A stretch of 51,654 bases of DNA from Verrucomicrobiaceae bacterium. GTDB lineage: Bacteria > Verrucomicrobiota > Verrucomicrobiia > Verrucomicrobiales > Verrucomicrobiaceae. Where the stretch lies: positions 1 to 51,654 of the forward strand of contig JAIXYN010000019.1 in assembly GCA_027490195.1 (NCBI GenBank), given 5' to 3'. The notes beneath the pieces are model-generated. The model had not been told where the DNA came from and did no database searches. It worked only from the letters and a program-made list of their open reading frames with translations. Below are positions 26,147 through 33,747 of this stretch, piece after piece (positions within the stretch are counted from its first letter, which is position 1; the number at the start of each line of letters is the position of its first letter). A program made the translations under genes and the position numbers.

Positions 26147-26169
26147 GCTGCCCCTTGTCGGTATCGTCT

Positions 26170-27168
26170 TCACGCATACCTCCCCGGCGCATTCGCGCTG
26201 TCGCTTCTCGCAGGAGTGGGTCGGGAGTTCGCAAAGGCTTTGGAGGATTGAGGGTTCGACGTTTGAAAATGCAGGCCCTGCCAGCGAGCGTGGATGGCGG
26301 CATCCACCTGCGCGGCCACGGCGGACCAGCCATGGGTGGCGGCGTGGCGCTCGCACAGGCGCAGCGCGGCCTCGGCGGCATCCAGCGTCCAGGCCACGGC
26401 CTCGGACGAGATGCGCGCCTCCGTGGCTCGGCGCGTGCGGTAGTCGCGATACCGCGTCCAAGACTCTGCAAACTCCGGCGGAGCGAGCAGCGGAGCACTC
26501 ACCGCATTCGCCCTCCGGGCCTGCTGACGGTGCCAATCACGCCAGTCCTCACGGCGTGGCTTCAGGTTTTGCGGCAGCGCCGCAGCCGAGGTATCCACCT
26601 CGGAAACGGAGTCAGTCCTGGGCGGCCTGCCGCCCGTACTTCCGGTTTCTTCCGATACCTTCCGGTTTATGTGAGCCTCCTTCACAGGTGGCCGTGAACC
26701 ACGTTCACAGCTTCGCGCAGCAGGTTCACACGAGGCGCTGGCATGGCTGTGAAGCACGTTCACAGGCAGCAGTGAACCACGTTCACCGGTAGCAGCAGCA
26801 GGTTCACAGGTGGCGCGTTCATGGCTGTGAACCACGCTCACAGGGGGCGGTGAAGCACCTTCATCACCAGAGCACGCAGTTGCTTCCGTCACCGCAGGAA
26901 CTCCACCCTCCATCCCCTGCGGGGTGATCTGGTAGCTCGTGCGCCAGCCATTGCGACTGTCAAACTGCAGCACCCGCACCTCACGCAGCGCCTGCAGCGC
27001 CGTGGCCACCGCGCGATTCGACAGACCCGTGATCTGCATGATGTGCGCGTAGGACGGATCACACCGGCCCGTCTCGCCGTTGTGGCAGTCCGCCAGGCAA
27101 AACAGCACCAGCTTCTGCGTAGGCGTCACGCGCAGCCGTTTGATGCTCTCGATCATGCGTAAGCTCAT
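26170..27168 (-). CDS. HTH replication-initiator-like protein
   Basis: A 332-residue protein. Residues ~10-65 form the winged helix common in phage and plasmid initiators (TPTQKLVLFCLADCHN, then HIMQITGLSNRAVATALQAL). The middle (about 100-165) carries 26-residue repeats (VVHSHERATCEPAA..., VLHSHASASCEPAA...). At the DNA level this middle region is a set of six 15-bp palindromes at regular spacing, like origin sites inside lambda O. The C-terminal part is helical. A DnaC-like gene follows. I infer a replication module of a phage or plasmid-like element; no family name is certain. Confidence 0.65.
   Translation of the reverse strand: MSLRMIESIKRLRVTPTQKLVLFCLADCHNGETGRCDPSYAHIMQITGLSNRAVATALQALREVRVLQFDSRNGWRTSYQITPQGMEGGVPAVTEATACSGDEGASPPPVSVVHSHERATCEPAAATGERGSLLPVNVLHSHASASCEPAARSCERGSRPPVKEAHINRKVSEETGSTGGRPPRTDSVSEVDTSAAALPQNLKPRREDWRDWHRQQARRANAVSAPLLAPPEFAESWTRYRDYRTRRATEARISSEAVAWTLDAAEAALRLCERHAATHGWSAVAAQVDAAIHARWQGLHFQTSNPQSSKAFANSRPTPARSDSANAPGRYA
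26671..26864. repeat. Six regularly spaced 15-bp palindromes, candidate replication origin
   Basis: Palindromes close to GTGAACCACGTTCAC begin at 26671, 26694, 26749, 26772, 26827 and 26850. The spacing alternates 23 and 55 bases, so the unit is 78 bp (26 codons). The best copies are 26694-26708 and 26772-26786. Extra GTTCAC half-sites lie at 26724 and 26802. They sit within the coding frame of the initiator-like gene. Confidence 0.7.
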
Positions 27169-27355
27169 GGGAAAACGTCGGGTAGAAGAAAATAAAAGTT
27201 CATGGTGGAATCTAGCATTATAGGTCGGTCAGCCGCACACCGCCGCGTGCGGGCAGTACCCTAGGGCGAACGGACTTCCGTCCGCCCGGGTCTTCGCAGC
27301 CATGGCAAAGCAGGCAGCAAGCCGCCCACATGTGGCGCATGCAGCCTCGTGGCCA

Positions 27356-27395
27356 AATAGGTCCTATAGGACGAATAGGCCCTATAAGACCTATT
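27356..27395. promoter_or_regulatory. Paired palindromic operator upstream of the initiator-like gene
   Basis: Two adjacent palindromes, AATAGGTCCTATAGGAC (27356-27372) and AATAGG...CCTATT (27374-27395), share the phrase AATAGG with the site at 28080-28101. They lie about 190 bases before the start at 27168. The rest of 27169-27508 shows no gene. Confidence 0.5.
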
Positions 27396-27508
27396 CTCCC
27401 TCTGCGGAAGGCACCGTACACCGGCACCCCAGCGCACAGCACCACCCGGCGGCCCCCAGTTTCCCGGTCCTTTTTGCGCCTCTTTGCGGCCATGATCCAA
27501 CACAGTCT

Positions 27509-28051
27509 TCATGGCGGCTTGGGGCGTGGGTTGGCCTTGTGGCGTTTCTGGGACTGATCCTTGCGCCCCTGGCTGTTGTCGCGATTACGCTGGCTCAGGT
27601 CCTGCAGCCGCTGCTTCAGCGCCTCGCCCTCCAGGGGGAGGCAGCACTTGTGCCCGCGCAGCATCCCGCGCTTCAGCAGGGCGAAGTTCAGCTTTTGGAT
27701 GGACTCATCATGACCCGGCACATCCTGCCACGTGATGCCACGCCACTGCGGCCCCGGCGGCGGACAGCTAAGATTCTTCCCCCCAGCCCCACGGCAGCGT
27801 GCCGCCATGGCAGCCGCGTGCCGCACCGACATCCCTCCGTCGCCGTCCATGCATTTGTCAAGAATTTGCATACTGACCCCATTTAGCGGCTCCTCGGTAT
27901 TCGCGTTGGCGGTGGTTGTGGGTTCAGCTTTTGCGGCGATCTGCTGCACCTTGCGTGGCGGCTCGTAGATGAACAGATTCCCCTCGGGATCAAACCGCAG
28001 TGTCAGGCCTCGGCGTACCAGATCATGGAGCACATCAGTGAAGGAAATCAT
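27509..28051 (-). CDS. Protein of unknown function in the replication island
   Basis: A 180-residue basic protein. The N-terminal ~35 residues (MISFTDVLHDLVRRG, then DPEGNLFIYEPP) look ordered. A Thr/Ala/Glu linker follows and a Lys/Arg/Pro-rich tail ends the protein. Codons for NGVSMQILDKC are made of a REP-B element (27856-27880), so the repeat has been taken into the frame. No family is recognised. Its start is 28 bases from the palindromic operator at 28080-28101. Confidence 0.5.
   Translation of the reverse strand: MISFTDVLHDLVRRGLTLRFDPEGNLFIYEPPRKVQQIAAKAEPTTTANANTEEPLNGVSMQILDKCMDGDGGMSVRHAAAMAARCRGAGGKNLSCPPPGPQWRGITWQDVPGHDESIQKLNFALLKRGMLRGHKCCLPLEGEALKQRLQDLSQRNRDNSQGRKDQSQKRHKANPRPKPP
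27856..27880. repeat. REP-B element inside a coding frame
   Basis: TTGTCAAGAATTTGCATACT followed by GACCCC, the same repeat as at 49434 and 51161. It lies within the gene at 27509-28051 and keeps its frame. Confidence 0.7.
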
Positions 28052-28079
28052 GGGGCAGGGGAGGGGATAGGGAGGGGAA

Positions 28080-28101
28080 AATAGGTCTTATAGGACCTAT
28101 T
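28080..28101. promoter_or_regulatory. Palindromic operator, AATAGGTC/GACCTATT
   Basis: Eight-base arms AATAGGTC and GACCTATT flank TTATAG. The site lies 28 bases before the start codon at 28051 and shares its sequence with 27356-27372, so one regulator may control both genes. Confidence 0.55.
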
Positions 28102-28149
28102 AGACCTATGGGTCTGAGTTGAGGTCATCCAGCGCTAGAATCTGAAAAA

Positions 28150-28178
28150 AATGGTAGAAAATGTAAAAGTATACCATT
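28150..28178. promoter_or_regulatory. AATGGTA/TACCATT inverted box
   Basis: AATGGTA (28150-28156) is inverted as TACCATT (28172-28178), with a TAGAAAATG stretch between them. It resembles the GTGGTAGAA boxes at 19631 and 28834 and lies about 100 bases before the start at 28051. Confidence 0.4.
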
Positions 28179-28191
28179 GAACGACACCGCC

Positions 28192-28599
28192 TCAGGCCGC
28201 GCGGGCGCTGCGCAGGTCCGTCGCGTCCATGCGGGCGATGACGCGCCGCGTGCTCTCGCTGATCTCCGCGCCAAAGCGCTCCTGCACATACGCCTCCGCT
28301 TCGTCCCACAGGCCGGCGGCCAGGTGTTCAGACACCGACTGCCCACGCACCAGGATGTCATTGAGGCAGTCCTCTGAGTGATCCAGCTCCAATGGAAAAT
28401 GCCCTGGCCACGGGGCCAGCTCGCCCGCCACATCGCCCTTGAACTGGGGATTGCGCACGGTATCCAGCGCCGCGTGCACCTTGTCCGTCTGCTCCTGCAG
28501 CGCGCAGGCTAGCCTGTGCAACTCCGTCGCCAGCGGATTGCTGCCGTGACCGTCCGGTTTGATCACGTGGAGGAGGACGTCGATGTCGTGTGTTTTCAT
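28192..28599 (-). CDS. Small acidic protein of unknown function
   Basis: A 135-residue, mostly helical, acidic protein with several His in the first half. I recognise no motif. It lies in the run of small minus-strand genes of the 25275-30743 island. A perfect double GAAAGTGGTA box lies about 235 bases upstream (28834-28855), and I see nothing else in the gap. Confidence 0.5.
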   Translation of the reverse strand: MKTHDIDVLLHVIKPDGHGSNPLATELHRLACALQEQTDKVHAALDTVRNPQFKGDVAGELAPWPGHFPLELDHSEDCLNDILVRGQSVSEHLAAGLWDEAEAYVQERFGAEISESTRRVIARMDATDLRSARAA

Positions 28600-28833
28600 G
28601 TTCAGTGTTCGTGGGTGCTAAGTTGCAGGTCTAAAGTTTCAAGTGGGGGACTCGGCGCGCAGGGCTTGAGGCAGGTGCGATGAATGGGTATTTGTCTGTC
28701 TGTCGGTCTGGGGCGGTGTGCATGCGCTGGGTGCCGACAGGCAGGAGTGTCTGTCGTGCCTCCCAGATTCCTCCGGCGGGGCGCACATTCGTCATTGCCC
28801 ATCCTCCTCTGCTTCTTTCGCCGCAGGGCGTTA

Positions 28834-28855
28834 GAAAGTGGTAGAAAGTGGTATG
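28834..28855 (-). promoter_or_regulatory. Perfect tandem GAAAGTGGTA box
   Basis: GAAAGTGGTA occurs twice without a gap (28834-28843, 28844-28853). It is the cleanest example of a motif also seen at 11004, 19631 and, weaker, at 5265 and 32261. It lies between the gene ending at 28874 and the one starting at 28599. Confidence 0.5.
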
Positions 28856-28873
28856 TAAAGAAACGCGTTTAGA

Positions 28874-29128
28874 TCACCAGCCTGGCGGGTCAGCCGCGCC
28901 CAGCCAGCCCAGCACTGCCACCAGCAGCAGCACCAGCACGAAAAGCTCTGCCAGCCCGCGCAGAAAGTCCGGGTGCACGCAGCCACGCCGGTAGTGGCGT
29001 AGCGCCATGCGGCGGTAGCCATTGCGCCGTAGCCGCGTGATCTCCAGGTGGTTTTGGTACGCGTGCCAGCCCAGCGCCAGCAGCGCGGCACTCAGCAGCA
29101 CGATGAGGAATGACGTGGCGTACATCAT
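28874..29128 (-). CDS. Small two-helix membrane protein
   Basis: The start at ATG 29128 overlaps the stop of the upstream gene as ATGA, which decides it over a longer frame from 29167. The 84-residue product has two hydrophobic helices (about residues 3-21 and 60-78) separated by a basic loop (ITRLRRNGYRRMALRHYRRG). No family is recognised. It is the third member of a coupled trio. Confidence 0.6.
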   Translation of the reverse strand: MMYATSFLIVLLSAALLALGWHAYQNHLEITRLRRNGYRRMALRHYRRGCVHPDFLRGLAELFVLVLLLVAVLGWLGAADPPGW

Positions 29129-29367
29129 GCGTCGTGACGGGCTAAAAGGTTGCGAATGCTGCGGCACGCCGATTTGCGCCGCTCCGGCTCCACCTCGTGC
29201 TCGCGCACTAGAAAGTCCGCCATGCTCCCTGCCGTGTGCCCGTGCTGCGCCATCGCCATGAACAGTGGCAGCAGCGGGCGGAAGCGCCCCGGCCGCTGCG
29301 GTGGCAGAGTCTGCGCCGCCTTTTGCAGCAGGTCAGGTAGCGAGTGTTTGGACTTCTCGACGATCAT
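29125..29367 (-). CDS. Small helical protein of unknown function
   Basis: The start at ATG 29367 (MIVEKSKHSLPDLLQ) overlaps the upstream stop as ATGA, and its own stop overlaps the next start in the same way. The 80-residue product is helical with MAQHGHTAGSMADFLVREHE, which could be a DNA-binding helix-turn-helix. No family is certain. Confidence 0.55.
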   Translation of the reverse strand: MIVEKSKHSLPDLLQKAAQTLPPQRPGRFRPLLPLFMAMAQHGHTAGSMADFLVREHEVEPERRKSACRSIRNLLARHDA

Positions 29368-29939
29368 CGCACCGTCCTCCTGGCTGGGGTGGGGGGCTCG
29401 TTGGTGTTCTCGGCTACGCTGTGGGGCAGGGGATGTGGAGTGTGGCATAAGCAGGCGTGTTGGGCGTTGGGTTCAGGTGTCGTGTCAGAAATTGGGGCAT
29501 CGTGCTGGCTGCAGCAGCAGGCACCCTTGCGTGCGCATGCCGCAGCGCGCGGTTGGCCCGCCGCCGGTGGCTTAGGCGTGGCAGCATAGCCGGTCCCCAC
29601 CGGCTCCACCGCTGCCACGCCACACCCCACCACAGGGAAAGTCTCATTCTGAGGCCGCACGCGGCGCGTCGCCGTCACTTGGCGCGCCAGGCCTCCCGTT
29701 TCCGCAGCACCGGCTTCTGGTTGCGCGTTGGCTTCCAGCGCCCTGAGGCCGCGTGCCACCGCCCGCAGTGCTGGCTTCCTGGCTGCGGCAGCAGGCGCAT
29801 CTGGCACCTGCAGGTCCCCCTTCAGCGCCCGGTCAAAAAGGTGCCGGCACTGGCCCGGCAGCGTGCGATTATTCGCCGCTGCCAGCGCTACCAGCCTCCC
29901 GTAAGTGTCATCGTTGATGTATGCTCCTGCTAATTTCAT
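29364..29939 (-). CDS. Ribbon-helix-helix-like regulator with long disordered tail
   Basis: I start at ATG 29939 (MKLAGAYINDDTYGRLVALA). The first ~45 residues resemble a ribbon-helix-helix domain and share KLAGAYI with the divergent gene at 30083-30283. The remaining ~145 residues are Ala/Pro-rich with clusters of Cys and His (GACCCSQH, HACLCHTPH), perhaps metal-binding. It leads the ATGA-coupled trio. Palindromic sites in the divergent promoter suggest autoregulation by one or both proteins. Confidence 0.55.
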   Translation of the reverse strand: MKLAGAYINDDTYGRLVALAAANNRTLPGQCRHLFDRALKGDLQVPDAPAAAARKPALRAVARGLRALEANAQPEAGAAETGGLARQVTATRRVRPQNETFPVVGCGVAAVEPVGTGYAATPKPPAAGQPRAAACARKGACCCSQHDAPISDTTPEPNAQHACLCHTPHPLPHSVAENTNEPPTPARRTVR

Positions 29940-29955
29940 TGCTGTTGCGTGTTGC

Positions 29956-30053
29956 GGGTGATAATCACCCATTCTGCATGGGTGTTAATCACCCGTCAAA
30001 TTAAAATCTGTTGAATTAAGCCGAGTTCGGGTGATTCTGGGTGTTAATCACCC
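29956..30053. promoter_or_regulatory. Three palindromic operators in a divergent promoter
   Basis: GGGTGATAATCACCC at 29956-29970, GGGTGTTAATCACCC at 29980-29994 and again at 30039-30053, with a half-site GGGTGATTC at 30029-30037. They lie between the starts at 29939 and 30083. The first two centres are 24 bases apart, close to two helical turns. Ribbon-helix-helix dimers typically bind such sites. Confidence 0.75.
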
Positions 30054-30082
30054 ACAACTCGCTTTCCCTGTTTTTCATCATT

Positions 30083-30283
30083 ATGCCCAACCAAAGACAA
30101 ATCGGAACCAAGCTGGCAGGCGCCTACATCAGTGCCGAGAAGGACGAAGCCCTCGCCAGGCTCGCCGCGCAGAAAGGCTACGCCAACAAGGCCGAGTACA
30201 TCCGCGCCCTCTACGAAGCCGCCCTCGCCGAAGCTACGCAAAGCCCCACGAAGACCCGCAAGGCGGCAAAACCCAAAAAGTGA
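30083..30283 (+). CDS. Ribbon-helix-helix-like regulator
   Basis: The start at ATG 30083 (MPNQRQIGTKLAGAYIS) gives 66 residues. The fold pattern is a short strand (KLAGAYIS) and two helices (EALARLAAQKG, AEYIRALYEAAL), followed by a basic tail. The strand sequence is shared with the divergent gene at 29364-29939. It is probably a repressor that binds the palindromes between the two genes. Confidence 0.65.
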   Translation: MPNQRQIGTKLAGAYISAEKDEALARLAAQKGYANKAEYIRALYEAALAEATQSPTKTRKAAKPKK

Positions 30284-30461
30284 TCCGCCGCAGCGCCCGC
30301 CCGAGGAAAAGCCCCAACTGGCTGTTCTGTGGGGCGCGCTGGGCGGACCCGAGAGACCTGCCTGCGTCATGCTTATTTAAGCTGTTCATGTGAACAAAAT
30401 AACGCCCAAAATCCCACGACGCAATACCGTGCCTGTATTACAACCAATGTGAATAACACCT

Positions 30462-30743
30462 ATGTCCGCCTCCCGAACCAAAACCTTTCGCCTCAGTCAT
30501 TCCCTTGCCGATGCTCTCGAACTCAGGGCCAATGAATTAGGCTACAAAAGCGCCACCGCCCTGGTGGAAGCCCTCGCCCGCTACGACTGCCTCTGCCGCT
30601 CCCGCCACGGCGTGACGAAGCAATGGGCCGCCCTCAACCCCATCGAACAAGACGACCTCGACGCCCGGCTTTTAGCCCGTGTGCTGAAGCAGCAAGGCAT
30701 GACCGCCACCGAGGCCGCGAAGGTGGATTGGCGGATGTTGTAG
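30462..30743 (+). CDS. Small ribbon-helix-helix-like protein
   Basis: A 93-residue protein with an N-terminal strand-helix-helix pattern (RTKTFRLSHSLADALELRA, then GYKSATALVEALARY) and a C-terminal helical part. It looks like a third small DNA-binding protein of this island. Nothing else is seen between 30284 and 30461. The gap 30744-31123 has only a perfect hairpin CCTGCT/AGCAGG at 31029-31043. Confidence 0.55.
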   Translation: MSASRTKTFRLSHSLADALELRANELGYKSATALVEALARYDCLCRSRHGVTKQWAALNPIEQDDLDARLLARVLKQQGMTATEAAKVDWRML

Positions 30744-31123
30744 TGGTGGGGGCGCCCAGAGCCGTCACCCGCCGTGAAACTTGGTGCCTCTAACCTTCTG
30801 TACTTAATGGACCGCAAAAAGCGCTGAAACCAATCAAAAAATGCCTACAGTTTTCTCAATTCTTTCTTTTTTGGAATACAGCATTCATAAACCGAGGATG
30901 CATTCGATGAATTAAGGCTCATGGTTAATACAAAAGTTTATCAAAAATAGAATGCAGATTCTTAAAAATAGCGATCTATTATTCATGCCTTGAATCTCCA
31001 TCTTATGACAAACCACATAGAACAGCAGACCTGCTTTCAGCAGGAAACACCAATGGAAGAGAATCAAACAAGCCAAGGATGTGTGTTTCCGCGCCCTAAC
31101 CTTACTGGGAAGGGGAACGCAGC

Positions 31124-32248
31124 ATGAACAACAAATCGGATGTGGAAGGCCCGACTCGAGACCAGGTTGAACGTATCAGCCACTTGGCAAGGTCTCAGTT
31201 CATTGATCTCCTGAATATACTGCGTCTTGAGCGTCAGAGGTATTCAACAAGTGCGTCGCCTCTAGATTTGGCCCAGCAGTTCGCCGACGATTGTCGGTCC
31301 TCGATGACAATGCCTTTAACCATCGAGGTGGCCATTAACAGGGTGGTGAATGCCCAGTTGACGCACACGTTGAAGGCTCTCGATCTTTTGGCTCTGCCGG
31401 TTCCTGCCAGTACTGCTCTAAATGAGGAGGATATTGAGAAGATTGCCGCCAAGGGAGAGGTGAACGGGGTCACTCTGGCCATGTTCAGGGCTGCGATATT
31501 TGAAGCCAAGAAAAACATGGGCACTTCTAGCGGCAGTCCTCAGGAGAGCGAACGGGAATGGCAGGAGGAGGATACCGCAGCTCTTGAGCAGATCATGGGA
31601 GGGGAAAACACCTTGCTTCCCATTCACTTTATCAAACGTGCTTGTAGAATGTCCAACACCGTGGGCAAAGTCATTCTAGAAGATCAAAGCAGCGGTACCG
31701 GATTCGTCATCAGTGGAAACCTGTTGGTCACTAACTCACATGTGCTGCCGGACAAGGAGACGGCGCGGAGGGCCAAGGTGGTTTTTAACTTTCAGCAAGA
31801 CGAACAAGGCCGGGACATGGTGCCCATTACGATTGAGTTGGACCCCGACACTACCTTCCTGAACTCTCCCACCGCAGAGGATGATCTCACAATAGTGGCG
31901 TTGAAGGAGGCTGCCAACGGTCGCTGGGCTGAGGTTTCGGTGGAGGCTGTTCCATTGCGGGTCAAAGAACGAGTATGCATCATTCAACATCCGGGCGGAC
32001 AGCAGAAACACATTGGCCTATATCACAACATTGTGACCTATGTGGACCAAAACTTGGTACACTACCTGACCGATACCCTGCCAGGTTCTTCTGGTTCCCC
32101 TGTATTCAATGCCGACTGGAAACTGGTGGCCGTGCATCACGCCGGAGGATCAATACGTGAACCATCTACTAAAAGGTGGGTGTTTCGCAATGAGGGCATT
32201 TTAGTGGGTCGCCTCACAGCCCTGCTCGCACCACTGCAAAATAAATGA
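31124..32248 (+). CDS. Trypsin-like serine protease with helical N-terminal domain
   Basis: A 374-residue protein with a good ribosome site (GGGAAGGGG) before ATG 31124. Residues 1-165 are helical and may be an effector-associated, death-like adaptor domain, as in bacterial conflict proteases; I cannot name it with certainty. Residues ~180-370 are a trypsin-fold protease with His206 (TNSHV), Asp253 or Asp254 (EDDLTIVAL) and Ser323 (GSSGSP). There is no signal peptide, so it would act inside the cell. It leads an operon with an adaptor-like protein, an unknown protein and a HEXXH protein. Confidence 0.8.
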   Translation: MNNKSDVEGPTRDQVERISHLARSQFIDLLNILRLERQRYSTSASPLDLAQQFADDCRSSMTMPLTIEVAINRVVNAQLTHTLKALDLLALPVPASTALNEEDIEKIAAKGEVNGVTLAMFRAAIFEAKKNMGTSSGSPQESEREWQEEDTAALEQIMGGENTLLPIHFIKRACRMSNTVGKVILEDQSSGTGFVISGNLLVTNSHVLPDKETARRAKVVFNFQQDEQGRDMVPITIELDPDTTFLNSPTAEDDLTIVALKEAANGRWAEVSVEAVPLRVKERVCIIQHPGGQQKHIGLYHNIVTYVDQNLVHYLTDTLPGSSGSPVFNADWKLVAVHHAGGSIREPSTKRWVFRNEGILVGRLTALLAPLQNK

Positions 32249-32629
32249 ATATTTAGATCGAGTGGTAGGATAGAAGCTTTATCTCATCAACAGTTCTCTC
32301 AGGGATCCAAAAACGAGCCGCATATTCGAAAAGTGGTCGAGCCTGCCGCCATGAATAGTTGCCAACATCTTTCATTTTCTGAACCCGTGAGCGAACGGGG
32401 CATGAGAACGACCTTGGGTGAGTTTGATGAGGGCTGGAACTGCGTGCCGCTTGCGAGGGCTTCGCGACAAGTGGAACAGGTCATTTTTCAACCAAGGAAA
32501 AAGAGCGGCAGGGAGGGGTGTTCAACGTTGGCTGGCATCATCAACTGCCTTCAAATAAGCGAGTGTTATTTTTACGCTTTACATTCAACCAAAGGCAAAC
32601 AGAATGCGGGGAAATTTGCCCGTCTGAAA

Positions 32630-33001
32630 ATGCCAGATACCAACACTGACCAAATTCGAGAAGATTTTGAACTGCTGTCTCCATCACAGATTAACGATCT
32701 GCTGGAAGCACTTGGAATAAATGTTTCGCTTTTCAATCTGAATAATTCCCCATCTGAGCTATGGCATCTATTTAAGAAACAGATCTTCGGGGCACGAATC
32801 AAGTGGGAGGAAGTTGAACGAAACATTGCGAAGGTGTTTGGACGTAGGAGGGCTCCTAATGATGAAGCGAGTCGCCCTGCTGGAGGGGCCAGAAGTGCTC
32901 AAACCCATAAAATCATTGAAGAAATCCGTAATTGCGGTAATTTTCTGCAACGAATTGACACAAATGTCAATGAGTTGTTGCGAAATGGCCAGGGCAACTA
33001 A
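32630..33001 (+). CDS. Small adaptor-like protein with possible effector-associated domain
   Basis: I start at ATG 32630 (MPDTNTDQIREDFELLSPSQ), giving 123 residues; the frame is open back to 32333 but that part is not protein-like. Residues 12-70 form a predicted helical bundle (LSPSQINDLLEALGI, SELWHLFKKQIFG, VERNIAKVFG), of the size of death-like adaptor domains in bacterial conflict systems. The C-terminal part is a helix. It lies between protease genes and may link them. The 32249-32629 gap has a GTGGTAGGATAG box at 32262 and no gene. Confidence 0.5.
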   Translation: MPDTNTDQIREDFELLSPSQINDLLEALGINVSLFNLNNSPSELWHLFKKQIFGARIKWEEVERNIAKVFGRRRAPNDEASRPAGGARSAQTHKIIEEIRNCGNFLQRIDTNVNELLRNGQGN

Positions 33002-33046
33002 GTTGCGCCTTCCTCTCGTTCACAATTTTCACGCTATGCAACAACC

Positions 33047-33718
33047 ATGATAAAGGGAAAAAATCCACAGGAGACGCCACGCGTCGCTCGCACTGCGGTC
33101 ACAGTTCGTGTGGATGCCAAAGCAATGGAGAAAATGTATGACAGACCGGATCGATGGCAAGACCTTCTTGATGATTTACGGAGCGGGCCATGGATCAATC
33201 TCGAGATCGTTTTAGAAGCCTTCGAGAAAGAGTTGGACTTTCTCATGACGGGAACTGGCAACCGTTATCGTGCAAATTGTCTAGCCAAACTCCGCCTTGT
33301 TCTCATTGAGGCTCTCATTCAGTCTGCCCCGGAAGCCTACTCATCGAAAGCTGAGGAGGCCTCACTGGAATCATTTAGCGAGACAGCGAGATTTCTCGAT
33401 TTGTTCGAACTTGAAGGGCGAAATGCGGAGGATTTGAGGCGATTGGATTCGGACGAATATGGATATATCTGCAATACTTTAATTGGTGAGCTAGCGAAAG
33501 ACTCGCGCGGAGCGCTTTCTCCAGTGCAGATCTCCATTGCGCGTCTGGCCACGCCTTATCGGCAAATTCGGCGGGTGAAGCCATCGAAAGGGCGGCAGTT
33601 TGCCTCAAAGGTGTTGTCACCAATGGATGACAGTGCTGTCGGTGCAGAACTCCCTGTGGAAGTGGCGCGTAGCCTTTGGTACGTCTTTCAGGCATATGGG
33701 AAAAAAGATGAAATCTGA
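33047..33718 (+). CDS. Unknown protein in the protease operon
   Basis: A 223-residue, mostly helical, acidic protein, 45 bases after the adaptor gene and about 30 before the large HEXXH gene. I recognise no motif. The N-terminus has a basic segment followed by VTVRVDAKAMEKMYDRPDRW. Its constant position between protease genes suggests a partner or regulator, but that is inference from position only. Confidence 0.6.
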   Translation: MIKGKNPQETPRVARTAVTVRVDAKAMEKMYDRPDRWQDLLDDLRSGPWINLEIVLEAFEKELDFLMTGTGNRYRANCLAKLRLVLIEALIQSAPEAYSSKAEEASLESFSETARFLDLFELEGRNAEDLRRLDSDEYGYICNTLIGELAKDSRGALSPVQISIARLATPYRQIRRVKPSKGRQFASKVLSPMDDSAVGAELPVEVARSLWYVFQAYGKKDEI

Positions 33719-33747
33719 CGAAATGAACTGCTAAAAAAGTTGTCACA

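Noticed and set aside
18863..30743. A complete prophage or conjugative element
   Set aside because: Apart from one HTH protein that could be a small terminase, no capsid, tail, portal, relaxase or type IV secretion gene is present. Only a replication and regulation remnant is supported.
32333..32629. N-terminal extension of the small adaptor-like gene
   Set aside because: The frame is open but its composition changes abruptly at 32630, and no ribosome site supports the earlier ATG.
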